Assembly: GCA_947247005.1 (NCBI GenBank)
Contig: OX365946.1
Coordinates: forward strand, 7,510,453-7,574,452
Direction: 5' to 3'
Source: Spisula solida
Taxonomy: Eukaryota; Mollusca; Bivalvia; Venerida; Mactridae
DNA: 64,000 bases
The position numbers were made by a program, and so were the translations under genes. Shown here piece after piece: positions 50,881 through 64,000 of this stretch. Under the pieces are notes generated by a model. That model saw nothing but the letters and a program-made list of their open reading frames with translations, searched no databases and was not told where the DNA came from. Each line of letters starts with the position of its first letter. Positions within the stretch are counted from its first letter, which is position 1.

Positions 50881-51399
50881 AATAAATTATATAATGTCTA
50901 AGGCATAGATCTATACGTTAAGCATAAGTCTGCTCATAGCGTCGAGTGACCTTGTAGTATTGTATTCAAACACACTTACTTCCGTTTGGAATGTAATGAT
51001 TAAAATTGATTTGACGGATAATAACATAAATTGATGTTAAATGGTGTTAATATATTAAATCATTGTGAAATGGTCAAAGTTTGCCTTTGTGCATTCTTGC
51101 TTTGAACTGTTTGGCTTCTCAAATAAACGAGGACCATACCCCACCTGCGCCGGTCATCATACGGCGGTCAGTTATGTGTACATTTTCCGCCTCGCCACAC
51201 CCGCTCGTAAAATTGACCATAAAATCTCGTTAGATTAGTCATGTCCACTAATTAGTACTGACAGGGAAATATCTCAGAGTCCCAGGGGCCAACTGGTCAG
51301 TATAGCCCCTTTTTCATTATCGCTGGTATCAATTATTACTACTGGTTTGCAAACAATACAACTATTATTTCTATTCCCAACTGTTCAACTTATGTGTGC

Positions 51400-51510
51400 A
51401 TGCACCTTGTGTTGCATGCTTGTGACTTGTTTCCTTTTTTTGTGTGTGTGATCGGACTTCCTCGTGCTCGGTTGTTTTTGTTCAGTGTTGCCTTCCTTGA
51501 CCGATGTATC
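51400..51510 (-). repeat. ggaaggcagcact repeat, minus copy
   Basis: cagtgttgccttccttgacc at the right end is the reverse of the 20934 start; ctcgtgctcggttgtttttg corresponds to its gccgagcac block at 29780. Confidence 0.5.
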
Positions 51511-54367
51511 CTAATTGTTTGTCATACATGAAGCATAAATGAAAAGTATTCTCTTCCAAGACATTAATTTTATACAAATACATTTTATTACTTCGAAATC
51601 ACAGGTAACTGTATCATTAATAAAGAGTAAACAAAAATTATTATTTATAAAATTTAGAATATCTTAGATTTTATAACAATTTTTTTGACTCGTTATCAAT
51701 GACACAGTTACCTGTGTTCGAAATATGCAAACAGTAAAAACTGGCTGAATGGTGTAATGAAGAATGTAAACGTTGTAAGATTTGTCTGAATAATAGTGAC
51801 GTCATGGTGACGTCAGCGTTTCAGTCAAGCTTTTTAACGTTATCTCTGGACTGTGTTGATATGGACACTAATAACTCAGCGAATAAAATTTGTCCGGTTT
51901 TCTAATGCATGCTCATTAGAAATATTTAATGAAAGATTATTGTAGGTTTCGTTATACGATTATTCTACTAACGTTGCGATCATCCTTCATACACAGCCGT
52001 ACGTGCGTACACTCATTATTAGTAAACAGGGGGTCTACTCGTGCGCATTGTCTCCTTTTGGAAATGAAACAATGTTCACCAATATTTCTTTTTGATCGTA
52101 TTGGTAGTAATTAAGTTATGTTTCTTTAATTAATATAACAAGTCAAAGTTATGCGTACAACCCTGAATACCCATCTACGCCGGGAGTCAGTATATGATTT
52201 ATTCAACAGCGAATGTGTTTTATAAATTAATTTGTATATAAATAATGAAACTTGCATACTTCATGCATGCATTCAAAAACACATTCATATCTTTCCATAC
52301 GATGCACTAAATATACAAAATAAACATAAATAAAATGATTAAGTAATATTTAACGTATGTATGGAATTATACGTATTACACGGCTAAATGAACAAAAATT
52401 AAGATTTTTACGATAGTGATTCGGATACTCGTATCATAGTGAAATACAACCCCCGTGAAATGGCCATGAATCAGTCTATATATAATGCGAACAACAGTAG
52501 GTCTTTTTGTAGCGGCTAAAACAAACGAATTCCAGAAAATGCAGACCCTTTTGAAGTAGTTGAAGTCGAGAAGATGAACTATGTCTCAGATTTCATAATT
52601 GTTTTCTTAGGCTTTCGTCTTGGCTTCATTAACGGTATACATTATGTCTGAAGCTTGGCTGAAAGATTTGCGGGTAATTTTTGGCCAGATTAATGACGAT
52701 GTTTTATTAATTCTTGTTAATGTTATCTAAGCCTAGCGCGTGTGGGTTCCAAAACATGAGACACGGATTTATAGTGTAAATATTTATTATATTTTGTTGA
52801 TACAATTTTCTGGCAAACTTTTGCGAGATTACCGACCAACAAAGACAAAACATCGAACACTCGCAAGCAAATTATAGACAAATTATAGAGAAACTGCGTT
52901 TACATTTGGTGTAAAACTTCAAGCAAGACTCATTGTTAACTTGAAGGGTATAAAATTACGAAAGTTTTCGAAAGAACATGATACTCGTTTATAGGCACTT
53001 GAACTTGAAGTGGAAATTGCTTATACTGTAGATAAGAGTGGTAAATAAATTATTTCAAATAATAATAGAAAGGAACACGGATCTTTCTTTATGAAATTGG
53101 CGTTGTAGAAGGCATTATCGCAACATAATTACTAATACCAAATTATCATCATTCAAAGACTTCTTAAAGTAGATGGGTGATCCGATCATGTAACAGCTTT
53201 ACTCATAATTCTTTCGTCATATACTACTCAAAATTAGAAAAGGCGTCGGGTGGCTGAAACAGTCCCAAATGTCCATTTTTTCCAGAAATGCGATTTTTGC
53301 GTTTTCTATCTCATTTGACACTGCTCAATGTCCTGTGAAAATATTACGTCATAACTTCAAGTGTAATGTGCTATTGGCAGTAATGTTTTGCTCAAAATCA
53401 TGTATTTGAACCACTCCGTAGCGTGCATGTTGCTGAGGTTACTATTAGAGCATCTTAAACTAAACTAAAGTAGTCAAAGTTGACCAATTGCCGTCCCTAA
53501 TTTTGTCACGTGCTTAACTGAAATGTCACAAAGTATATTGTTAAGTTGCTCATTGTCCTCTACTAGTCGTTCTTACGTTTTTATTTTTTTTTAAATCGGT
53601 TTACAAAAAGATATTTGGCAAAGTCAAATTGTCAACCCTGATTTTCGCCATAACATGATTTTGGCACTTTGATCACTGTTAGAGCTAGCTGACGAAGGGT
53701 CAGCAAGTGTTCCTTTTCAATATTTTGCAATCTGAATAAGGTGGACTGAAGGAATATTCGGGAACAAAATGCTGCATCTAAAATATTGAAAACGAATATC
53801 TATTAAGTGCTGATAAGCCCAACCTCATTAAGATGTTTTTGGAGCATTAAAGTCTCTGTGACAACGGTCCTTTTCGGCATTTTGGGTCTTAAACAATATG
53901 AGAATAAAAAGGGACAAAAATGTCTATATTTAGCTTCGTCTTAATTTACAAGTAACATGAGAACCTGCTATTATCACATTATGTAATTACTCTATGTAAT
54001 GTTGGCTCGACTTTGTCGACAAATCAGCAGGCTTGATTCCGTCATCTAATCCTAAATCCTATTTTCCGCATCCGAACTCCTGCCTGTGTTTTATTCACCG
54101 ACAAAATACAAGAACATATTTTTATTTTTTAATTTAATTGCTTGGTTACTATGGTGATCAATTTCGGCAAGGTACTCTGAATAAGAAAATGAGAGTTAGT
54201 CGTTTAAAACAATAGTAGTCTTCCTCTAAAGGCGAACATTTACAATTGTGACATATTTTTTCAATTAAATCATATTTCTAAAATATGATACCATTTTGAA
54301 CGGTTTACATCAGGAATTTATCAAATACACTGGCACTCGACCTGACAAACAATTTTATAAAAGCCGT

Positions 54368-56187
54368 GTGTAGCAACGTTAAATGTCGCATCGACGCTAA
54401 ATGTCGCACCTGACGTTAAATGTCGCAAGGCTGACGCTAAATGTCGCACCTGACGCTAAATGTCGCAATCGCCCCTGACGCTAAATGTCGCATCTGCGAC
54501 GTTAAATGTCGCAACAAACTGGCCTGACGTTAAATGTCGCAACATTAACGCTAAATGTCGCAATCCTTTGTAAACACTCTTTTATAGTATTACTGTTCTA
54601 GTTTTAGCCCAGACGTATCCACAGTTATTAGGGGTTTACCCAAAGGGGTTCGATACATACGTCTGCTGTGATTAAAAACTGTTTTCAAAAAAATATATTT
54701 TTTTTACTTCTTCTAAGTACATGTATGTTGTACAAAAAATGTATAAAATATACACAGTAGAAATAAAAAATATTTTTTTGAAAACAGGTTTTAATCACTG
54801 CAAGTTTATGTGTCGAACCCCTTTATGTTTAACGGGATGAACCGAATCTTACTCGGTTTACCCGGTTCAGTGAACCGTCGTACAACCGTAACAACGCCCG
54901 ATCGGCTAGACGAACCGTCGTGAACCATGATACTCTTATCAAACTGGCAAAAGAGGCCCGGTTGTTTTAAAATGTTTAAAGCCTCATGTAGTCATCAGGA
55001 GCTACCGGGAGGAATGGTCAAGATTTCAACAGAATCGAAATATCGAGTCGAAACTGGATTACAACCGGGGCTACACATTAGCTCTACCGCGATGTTGCAT
55101 CCCGGTCTCAGTACGGATTACCCCGCTGTATCCACGGTGTATCCCGGTGTTGACAGCAGACCTTGTGCTGGTTTGGCACCCCCGGTTTGTCCCGTTGTAT
55201 GAACCTTAGAGACATCGTGAACTTCTTAGTCGATTCGGGATAACCGTGACGAACCGTTTTGATCCGACCGTATGACGTCGTACAGTATGGGTTTGATATC
55301 CACTATAGGTGCAAACCTATTCTGGTATTTTCTATTTTATTTATTTATAAACCGTAGTATACCGGCATTATTCGGACTGCGCTGAACCCTGGCGCTACAC
55401 CGGTTGATTCCCAGTAAAGTGCGTTTCATACCGATGGAGGCAGGGAAGAACATAGCATATAACCGAATTATGGTTATATATATACGGTATGCTCGGTGCG
55501 GATTATACTAAAATTATACTGGTTTCATCACGACCAAGGTCAGTGTAGTTGAATTTACCGAGTATTTGTCGAACAATGCAAAATACACTAAATAAATAAT
55601 TATGTAAATCATAATTGCAATTCTGTTTACATCAATTTATTTGTGTTTACGAAAAGTAGTATTCAAACCCGCACGATGAGTTACTTAGAGGATAATACAC
55701 GGCTGTGTAGGACGGGGTCTAGATAATCGGTCCGCAGGAAGCATAATCGCCCAAGTGGCTTTAGCCCGAGGGTGATTATCAATCCGAAAGGTCCGTACGG
55801 CATTTTTACGAGTTCGACGCAGTCATGAACCTGCAGTGCTTAATTTGTTTTCAAAAATTTTTTTTTTTGAAAACAGTTTTTTATCACTAAATGCTTATGT
55901 GTCGAACCCCTTTGGGTAAACCCCTAATAACTGTGGATACGTCTGGACTTTAACTAGAACAGTAATACTACAAATGAGTGTTTATAAAGGATTGCGACAT
56001 TTAGCGTTAATGTTGCGACATTTAACGTCAGGCCAGTTTGTTGCGACATTTAACGTCACAGATGCGACATTTAGCGCCAGGGTGGATTGCGACATTTAGC
56101 GTCGGTTGCGACATTTAGCGTCAGCCTTGCGACATTTAACGTCAGGTGCGACATTAAGCGTCGATGCGACATTTAACGTTGCTACAC
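54368..56187. mobile_element. 1.8 kb inverted-repeat element with subterminal 15-bp motif arrays
   Basis: The ends GTGTAGCAACGTTAAATG and its reverse complement are perfect. Each end carries nine copies of ACGYTAAATGTCGCA (54377-54562 and, reversed, 55994-56180) at uneven spacing. The inverted homology runs on inwards (tagggg-tttaccc, gtgtcgaaccccttt, tttttgaaaaca), giving ends of over 300 bases, and an inner foldback lies at 54639-54826. CGT flanks both sides, a possible 3-bp target duplication. The interior frame at 54927-55202 has no recognisable domain, so the element seems non-autonomous. Confidence 0.75.
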
Positions 56188-59149
56188 CGTGGCCTATAAT
56201 TTATATTTATATCGATTTATGTGGATTATAGGTCACAGCAATTTATAGAATTTTTTTCGGGTTGAGTGCAAATGATCAAATACTGTATCTATATAATAAT
56301 TGTTTCATTTACGTCGAATAACGTTTGAATGACTTTTGCGAAGTCACGCTAATATGCTCTGGACAGGGCCTCTACAAAAACAGCTGTAACTTCCTTAAAA
56401 ATCAAGATATTATCACATTTATTTTCGCATTCTGCTTAATTAAGATGGTCGTTTTAAATGATCGAAAATCTCATAATGAAAATGTTAAAAAATTGCAGAT
56501 TTTCCAGGAGACTGGCTCAAATGTATTACGAATATACACGGTGCAAGTATGTAAGACACAAATTGAAAGAACAGAAAATGTACGATTTGCTCGCGGAAGT
56601 TGGAATATTCTTGGTAATATTCATGCATAAAGTCTGGTGATCAGGCTGATAATAGGTTCGAATACAGCAGAATGTAGTACATGTAGCCTAATAATAATGA
56701 ACTTTTATCAGAAAATTACGACACATGTGGATATTGCCTTTTAATCATGCATACTTTTATGTTACTACATGTAGTTATTACAAGTATGCTTGCGATAACG
56801 AAGCCTTTTACTATTGAAATCTTTAAGCATCTTGTATGAAGTACATTTTGTATCTATAGCCCAATTATTATCCGGTAATATTAAGGGAACAACTTAACGA
56901 GTGTCATTTCTACTACAATGTCATAACATAGCCACAGTGTAGACAGCATTCTGTTGTATAGATTAACGAATATATACACTTAGCGCTACCATGTAACGTC
57001 CTTCTTGAGCAAAAAACCTTACATTCGCTTTCAAAACAAAATGAATAAAGCCATCAGGGGAGTGAAAACATAGCGCAAAAATGCCAGTTACTGACTAGAT
57101 TTTCATTTTTCACAGTCTTTGCATATTTTTGTTCGACATAAAACAGCGTAATATTCATTTCTGAGTTCCAACATGTGAACGCATCAAGTTGAGTTAGCGT
57201 AACGCTAAAACTCCATTATCGATGGAATGTAACTAGCAGTTCTATTTTTTAGCTATGAACTAAAACAACAATTTTTACACGTTGAACACAGACGGTACGA
57301 AATGTTTCTAATTATATCGCGGGCTTATCAGCTATAACGGTACTATTTGATTGTGGTCTACACTCACTTTCATACCCCCGTAGGAGGAGCTGACTACGTT
57401 AAGTTTAGTACGTATCCATGTTGCTGAGGGATTCCGGTGCGGAACTTTGTCCTAACCGTCGGCATTACCAATTTACCAATCACTTCACGGTATTTTTTCA
57501 ACCAATGATAATGTTCGTATAGATGTAATTATGAACCAAGTTAATGATGTACGGATACAAGTGAATTCATTATAACAGTTACCTATTTCGTAGTTTTAAC
57601 ACACAATATCGATGTTAATATGCATTTTGTATCAACAAAATATGGCACATGTATACTAGTAGTCGGCCGATAGAAAATCTAGCCTTTGCTTACAAATAGA
57701 AAATGAAATGCATTTTCGTTGTCCAATTTTGTTCAATCTTACATTGCATTATTACTTTTAATGCTTATATTCTTTAAATCTACGATAACAACAAGCGGTC
57801 GGTCAACCGTACAGTGTTTATATTATCAATGTTTGTTTACTGATCAGGCTTGGGTTATACATTATAAATAAGACATTATTAAATATATATTCAAAATGAA
57901 TGAGAAATAATGCAAAGCGATTTAATTGTGCATTCAAAAGAACAGCTTTAGTAAAGAATAAATAATTCTAAAAAAATGAAAATGTAATTCAATGATATAT
58001 GTACGAACTGTGTTGTGTAAAAGTCATAACCGCAATTACTAAGAATTCGTTTTTGATACTACCATCAACAACAATATATATTTTACTCCACATGTGGAGA
58101 AGTTGCCGATCCCATGCACATGTAACTGTATCATTGATAAAGAGTAAATATTTTATAAAATTTATGCTATCTTAGAAAGGTGCATTTATACTAAAAAGGT
58201 CAGATTTTCTTGGTATCAGAAAGAAGAATTGGCTTTCGATATCTCCATAAAGTAATTATTACATTTATAGACAACATCGTTAGAACTACCTACATGCAAA
58301 TTCCCATCGAAATTGATCAACTACAATGTAGTTAAAAAGTTATACGAGAGGGGTTCAACTTATATTTGAACAAAACTGAACATCGGATTTTGTCAAACTA
58401 ACACAATAAAATCGATTATTTCTTTTGAGCCATGTAAGAAAATGTGTTAAGTAGTAAATACATTCATTTTGTTTCATATTTGCATTATTGTTCTAACCAA
58501 AATCAACCATCTTGTAGAGGGTGCTTCCCCAAAACTGAACTTCCTGTCACCCTACAAAATATATCATTAAGTACCTTGTGAATTAGACTGGGAAGTATAT
58601 TATACCCAAACAGTGGATACCGAAGTCTCCTGATGAAGTATCAATAGAATTTAAATCTGGAGAATATTGAAATATCGATTAGAGAAGCGAATTGTAAGCA
58701 TCAGCACTTGAAGGTTTTTGGCCTTAAAAAATGCAAAAACAACACCCTCGATACAATAGTTGATTACATATACGAGGGGCATTCTGAAAGTTCTGATAAC
58801 TGAGTGATAACTTTACATTGGTTGGTCAGAATGTCTAAAAGTGAATTATTTCTGGAAGATTAATCTTTCAGCGAGACATATATAGCAGATGTATTATTTT
58901 GTTTCTGAAAATGTGTATTTGATTGGTATTCAAACAATACATAGTTTGGGGTATTGGCTGAAATATCTCTTGAAAACGCGAGGGAAGTGCGTTGTATTGG
59001 CGCCATGTATATTTCAGAGCGCACTGTGGAAGTATCATTCCGTCTGATTGAAATAAATTTGATACTCTTTGTAAAATGCTTAACAGTACATTCGAATAAC
59101 ATTACGTTATTAAAAAACTTTGAGTTGTTAATAAAGTAACAACAATTTA
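56188..59149. other. Gene-free AT-rich region
   Basis: Frames at 56325-56640 overlap each other and are AT-rich; no domain is visible. A minus frame at 58860-59171 runs into the foldback element. Nothing else is recognised. Confidence 0.5.
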
Positions 59150-59465
59150 TACAACCCATATAGGAGACCATTTTACCACATATAGCCCCTACTCAATTCT
59201 AGACATACAATACGTTCATGGACTATCAGCTATTATAAATAAGTTTAATTGTCTAGATTTGAATGTGTATTCGAATTCGGGGGATGTTACAAATGTATAA
59301 TACGTATTGTATGTCTAGAATTAAGTAAGGATAATATGAGAGATAATCTTTATTAAAGTCTCATCAATGTACATTCTTACAATATTTACATTACATATTT
59401 GAACAATTATAAAAGTACTTTGCCGCTCCACATATGTGGTAAAATGGTCTCCTATATGGGTTGTA
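59150..59465. mobile_element. Nested foldback MITE, 316 bp
   Basis: The outer arms (59150-59183 and 59432-59465, tacaacccatataggagacc at the left) are a perfect 34-base inverted repeat. The inner arms (59195-59215 and 59302-59322, attctagacatacaatacgt) are a perfect 21-base one. TA ends suit a Tc1/mariner-type MITE, but the family is not established. Confidence 0.8.
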
Positions 59466-61220
59466 GAATATTGATTTTAAATATGGGAGATGCTTCGTTT
59501 AAAGGTGTTTTATTAGTAGTCTACGATAGCCGACAGCAGTGAAAACAGCACTGCATTTTATCAATATGATGTAAAGTTTGTCGAAATAAAAAATGAAACA
59601 AAATTACCAAAGTTTATGATAATCTAAAGATGTGACGGAAGACAATAACTCGTTAGGGTCAATGTAAAAATGCAAAGTGTAGCGGCCTGTAACGGCTTTT
59701 AAATACGATCCTATTTATAAATAGCGTCCATAGTTTCATAAATTAGAAAACAACACGCGTTGCGTACATTCCTTGTGTGTAATTATTGAATATGGACAGC
59801 AATTCACTGCAGTATGTTAAAACATGTTCCTGCATGACTTTTGTCAACTTTCTGTTTGCAAACAGCTCAAATTACAAAAGTCGTACGTTTATAGAATGAG
59901 GTCTATGGGACATAGCTCACAAAATATTCAAAAGAAAACTTCGTTGCAAGCTTTCTAGAACGTGTGTAAATCTCTGGTCTTACGATTGCTTTACCATGGA
60001 TATGATTAAATGTATGTCAGAAGAATTTTGTGAAAATATAGTTTTGATATTGAAGAAAGCTATGATTGAAAAACTTTAAAATGCTAAAGGTTAAAAATAA
60101 GTTTTCTGCTGCGAAGTACGTCTAATGGCATCGTTGATGTCATTATTATTTTTTCAAGATATTTTTTTCAAGATATTTTTTCAAGATGATAATCAAATGA
60201 AAAGTGTAAATTAGCGATGAACATACGACATGTATGCAGCTTATGTTTAAACATGCTTGACATACGACATTCGTCTTGCATAAATAAACAAATGTACAGA
60301 TTTATCAAGCATACTTTTTTATAACTTATTAACGATGATTGCGCAGCATTAGGAGCGTGGCGCTAGATGTTCATAATGAGTTATACCCACTGCTAATCTG
60401 TTTTCAAAATAAATTCTTGTAATATTACGTCCCTGTATTATCAATTGACACGTTGTAGGTGGAATGTTACATATCGAGATAAAAGCAATAGCTGGCATAA
60501 TCAAAATTACGTCAAATAATTTATTCTGCCGCGTCCATCATCACTTTGTACTAATACAATTATACTACACGCATATCTTGAATTCATCTAGAAAATGTTC
60601 CACAAAGTCATGTCATGATGTTGTGTTAAAAGCACAACGCCAGTAAGTCGATGCACAGATTACATGTACATGTATATAATAAATAAGCAATTTTAGGGAG
60701 AACGTTTTTCGCGTGTGTGTTTTTTTTTCATTTTAATACTTAGGCCGGACAACTTGCCGCATTGTTTAACCGGCAAGTACGTCTGAGGTAGACACAGGAC
60801 TAACTTTGTTACAATTATTATGATTACCAATCCGCCTCGGAACGCTATCTGACAAAGTAAATCTTTTAACAATATCATAATTATATACATGAGTAGAAAG
60901 TTTACTTGTCACTCGTTATACGCAACTAATTACGTAAATATTCACAACCTTCGAACTATGTCACTAACGGTATCTTTGTAGTACCGCCATCTGTGTATGT
61001 AATCACGGGATCCGTACGGCACCGTCCCTGTCATTTAACATCGTCCGGTGGGTATAAAAGTCATGAATACCGTGACACTAACGGTTACATTCCGTTGACG
61101 CATATAACGAGCGTCGCACACGCAATTCTAAACAAGTTATCACTTGTAGTGAACTTTCGCACTGTACAACTTTGGTTTTAAATATAAACACACATTGTAC
61201 GTTGTTTTAAAGTGTTGTAG
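59466..61220. other. Gene-free AT-rich region
   Basis: A short (ttttttcaagata)n triplet repeat lies at 60148-60190. Nothing else is recognised. Confidence 0.5.
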
Positions 61221-61396
61221 GGTTGTTAGAATCATTCGTGTATGAAGAAGTTGATAGCAAAGAAGTAGTAAGGTCTTGGCAAGCAGCGCGCACCTACTGC
61301 TACCTCGCCCCGCACAACATCAGCGAAAGTTGCTTAATATTACTTCTGAAAGAAAACAGTAGTACAGTTAAATACTTACTATTCTACCAGCCCTAA
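61221..61396 (+). other. Possible coding fragment
   Basis: After an acceptor-like agtgttgtag the frame reads GLLESFVYEEVDSKEVVRSW, QAARTYCYLAPHNISESCLI, LLLKENSSTVKYLLFYQP and TAA. Residue use is protein-like, and SWQAARTYC recalls the first conserved block of C-type lectin domains. The rest does not follow that family, so no function is assigned. Confidence 0.25.
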
Positions 61397-61411
61397 ATGA
61401 CGTACCACCTC

Positions 61412-61530
61412 CTCGATAGCTATATATCAAAATGGTAGAGCAAACGCTTCGAGTGAGGGGGTCCCGGGTTCGATCATAGGCCGCGTCATACGAAGATAAA
61501 CTAAAAATGGAAAAACATCAAAAATGAGGT
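61412..61530 (+). mobile_element. tRNA-derived SINE, family 2, copy 2
   Basis: aaatggtagagcaaacgctt and cccgggttcgatcataggcc form A- and B-box-like blocks. The tail cgcgtcatacgaagataaac plus taaaaatgg matches 43826-43960. Confidence 0.65.
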
Positions 61531-64000
61531 GTCGATAGTGGTTTATATCAAAAATAAATAAGTATAAACTAGAGAGCACAATCATGGGTCATGTGAGGGT
61601 AAACAAGCTATTTCATTTATGGCTTAAGCACAAATCACGTCCAGAACAATGATCACTTTGAATACAATAAATTTCGTAGTAAATCAAAACATTTGAGCGA
61701 CAACTGTAATAACGTATAAAAGGTGTACACGGAGGAAAGGCAATTCTCATGGGACGTGGGTCAATATGTTAATGGAGACCCGCCGAGATGCTGCGAGATT
61801 CTCCGAGATTCTATGTGGTTTTACGTTCATGCATTATGGTTGTTTCTTATACCACTCAATAAAACTGACAGACTCCGTTTATTTGTTCATAAATTGTTGG
61901 TAATTTATAAGATAAATATAACAAGAAATAATAAACAAACGGCGAGATACAAATGTGTTGAAAACCCCGTTGTTTGCGAGATAATCATCGCGGTGTGTGT
62001 GTGTGAATCTAGTCTTCCAATTGGTTGTACAACTTGGAGAAAGTTACGTACAGCACAACGTTCTTCATAAAGTGTTTATTTATCATTTGATAAGCGCATA
62101 TTCTGACATTCTGAATAAGTGGACATTCTAACATGGTTTATTTATTCACACCATGTCTAGTGTGTCTAGAGTTAGTCTGTCTATACAGACCCTATGTTTA
62201 ATTAAAGGAAACAACTCATCAGTCTACTCTTTTCGGCATGAAATTATTTCACTTTGCACCCTCAAAGTGTATCGGCCGACTTGCGACTCAATGATCGAGG
62301 GGGGCAAATGTACAGTCGGTTGAGCCGACATAGGTCTGAATATATATACTTAAACTTGGTACTTTTACTTTTTAGTGGCTTTTTAGTCGGCATTTTACTC
62401 TAGCATTTAGATCCTAATGACGTTACCATTAGTACTGACTCACTAGACCCCTTATTTGATGGCCTGTTTCATTTGACAAAGTACCAGATACTTAAACACT
62501 TCCCAAAACAACAAGAGAACAACAAGAAGTTACAAGCCTGAAGAAAAAAATATTTCAGAACAAAGCTAAGCACATTTGAACTTTAATTACCAGTATTGCC
62601 CGTGTTCAAAACAAAGTTAACGTACATTCAATGCTGGCTGTATAAACACCTATGGGAACAGCAAAATGTGATCGTTGTTGACGGGTTGTTGCTCTTAACA
62701 GGTTCAATATCTGTATATAGTACTATATCCGTACCAATGACAAAATATAGATTTTTAGTTTTTCCATAAACACGATAAAAAAGTAATCATAATGAAGCAA
62801 AATGCAACAGAAATCGTGTTCATATCGTAAATTTTAAGGTAGTTACAGCTGTTTTTGTAGATACATTATGTGTCTTGTTCGGAGCATTTTTTCTTGACGT
62901 CACAAACGTCATTCAAACTTAAAGTGATGCAGTTATGTTCAAACGAAACAAACAGCAATTAATCAATTTGAGATGAATTTATCCCGGAAATAATCAACAA
63001 TACTGGCAACATTACTGTAGGTAAATACGTTAACAGAAATACTTAAAATAATTACGTCTCCCTAAGATATTTCCAACCATTTTTTTGTGCCGATTTTTAC
63101 GAGCGTGGCTTTGCTTCGTAGCACATAATTGATCGATAATCAAATTTATTGTTTCTGAAAACGAGGATCAATACGTTTATCTAATGTGAAACTATATAAG
63201 AAAGCAAGCACCCAATTACATAAGATAATTAATCCATCAACGTCATCCGTATTGTAGGAACTTGGAAGGCTGTTCTCAAATATCTTATTTGTATTTTTTT
63301 GGTGAAAACGCTCAGTTTGAAAAAAATATTCGGATTGTGGTCTATCTAGAGGACACATGCGCGTTTTGTGGCAAAACACAGTGGTTGTTTAGTGAAGTGT
63401 GGCTTCAGATAAAAGATGGCCAATATAAGGTTGCAATTGCTTTAAAATGTGTCTACCCGACTTGCGTGTCTACGAAAGAATTAAAGCATTAAAGTTTCAC
63501 TTGTTTTTAAAACATTTGCCATGACTTTTGGTGTTATTTAAGAGCAGGAACAAAAGATAGCCATTCAGTTAGTGTAAACCTGTATCATAAATAAGAATAC
63601 ATATATGTACGTGGATATACGAGTAGCTTACATTTTGTCATGCACAAATTTAATGTATAATTATCGAGAAAATCTAATTTGGTCCTAATTTCAAGACTGT
63701 AGGTCTTTAAAATTGCAAATATATTATCCTTGATCATGATTTCTAAACAATTGCATTGGTCTTACTAGTAGAACTTGATTTTACTTCTCTTACATACGTA
63801 CACTTGCTCGGTAAACATATGAACAACTTCACAATTCAATTACGAGGATCATTTGGCGAACACATTTCACTCGAATGTCATTTTTTATCCTCACAATCAA
63901 TCATGATAAATGCGCTACACCGATCATTATTAAGATACTCCCGTTATAAAACTAAAATATATATCTTCGTACGTTGATTAGAAAGCACCATCGCAATTTC
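61531..64000. other. Gene-free region to the window end
   Basis: An open frame of 115 codons (61723-62070) and others of 73-77 codons (63146-63977) show no motif, start context or splice support. No repeat family is recognised. Confidence 0.45.

Larger units (their letters stand above)
50011..54367. other. Gene-free AT-rich region with repeat fragments
   Basis: Holds the inverted partner of 44815 (50730-50880), a minus ggaaggcagcact repeat (51400-51510) and a short repeat (51597-51670, ggtaactgtatcattaata) that recurs at 58115-58180. No coding signal is supported. Confidence 0.5.

Noticed and set aside
54377..54562. CRISPR-like array of a 15-base repeat
   Set aside because: Spacers vary from about 3 to 13 bases, the array is mirrored at 55994-56180, and the DNA is animal; it is the end of an inverted-repeat element.
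61723..62070. 115-codon plus frame with cysteines and a hydrophobic stretch
   Set aside because: Considered as a small membrane or secreted protein, but there is no signal peptide at the start, no homology and no context; left out as a gene.

Overview
The window is AT-rich genomic DNA from an animal, with no sign of bacterial organisation: no operons, ribosome binding sites or rRNA/tRNA operons, and almost every long open frame lies in low-complexity repeat. Two spliced genes can be reconstructed with GT/AG introns and matching phases. The frequent acatgtacatgta-type words, the many short foldback elements and the tRNA-derived repeats fit a lophotrochozoan, most probably a bivalve or other mollusc. 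That placement is inference; the sequence alone does not prove it.

Layout. 1580-10638, + strand: a nine-exon gene for a phytanoyl-CoA dioxygenase (PhyH) family Fe(II)/2-oxoglutarate oxygenase of 315 residues. Its second exon exists in two homologous, same-length, same-phase versions 52 bases apart, so exactly one can be used. 10639-18409: a 7.8 kb gene-free spacer. 18410-27539, + strand: a four-exon vestigial/vestigial-like (VGLL) transcription cofactor gene of 295 residues with a clear TONDU (TEAD/Scalloped-binding) motif, a possible alternative terminal exon, and a strong foldback in its last intron. From about 28.4 kb to the end I find no intact gene. This 35 kb holds a decayed minus-strand coding region (30136-30820), a decayed plus-strand one (39411-39864), and many repeats.

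Repeats and mobile elements. Several tRNA-like SINE families occur here (30868, 28530, 43826, 61412, 6296, 48920, 8129). There is a family of short elements packed with CGTACG palindromes (35566-38275, 47909-48032, 49676-49986). A 1.8 kb element at 54368-56187 carries nine copies of a 15-bp motif in inverted arrays at each end. Foldback elements lie at 25332, 39925 and 59150. Two pentanucleotide arrays of the same unit lie in opposite orientation 1.7 kb apart (40507 and 42442). A 24-bp minisatellite sits in an intron of the oxygenase gene. A 13-base tRNA-Lys primer-binding-site match at 45959 hints at a retrotransposon remnant.

The two genes have unrelated functions (small-molecule oxidation versus TEAD-dependent transcription) and nothing suggests they are coregulated. 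The most notable points are the mutually exclusive exon pair, the candidate second C-terminus of the vestigial gene, and the 15-bp-motif element.
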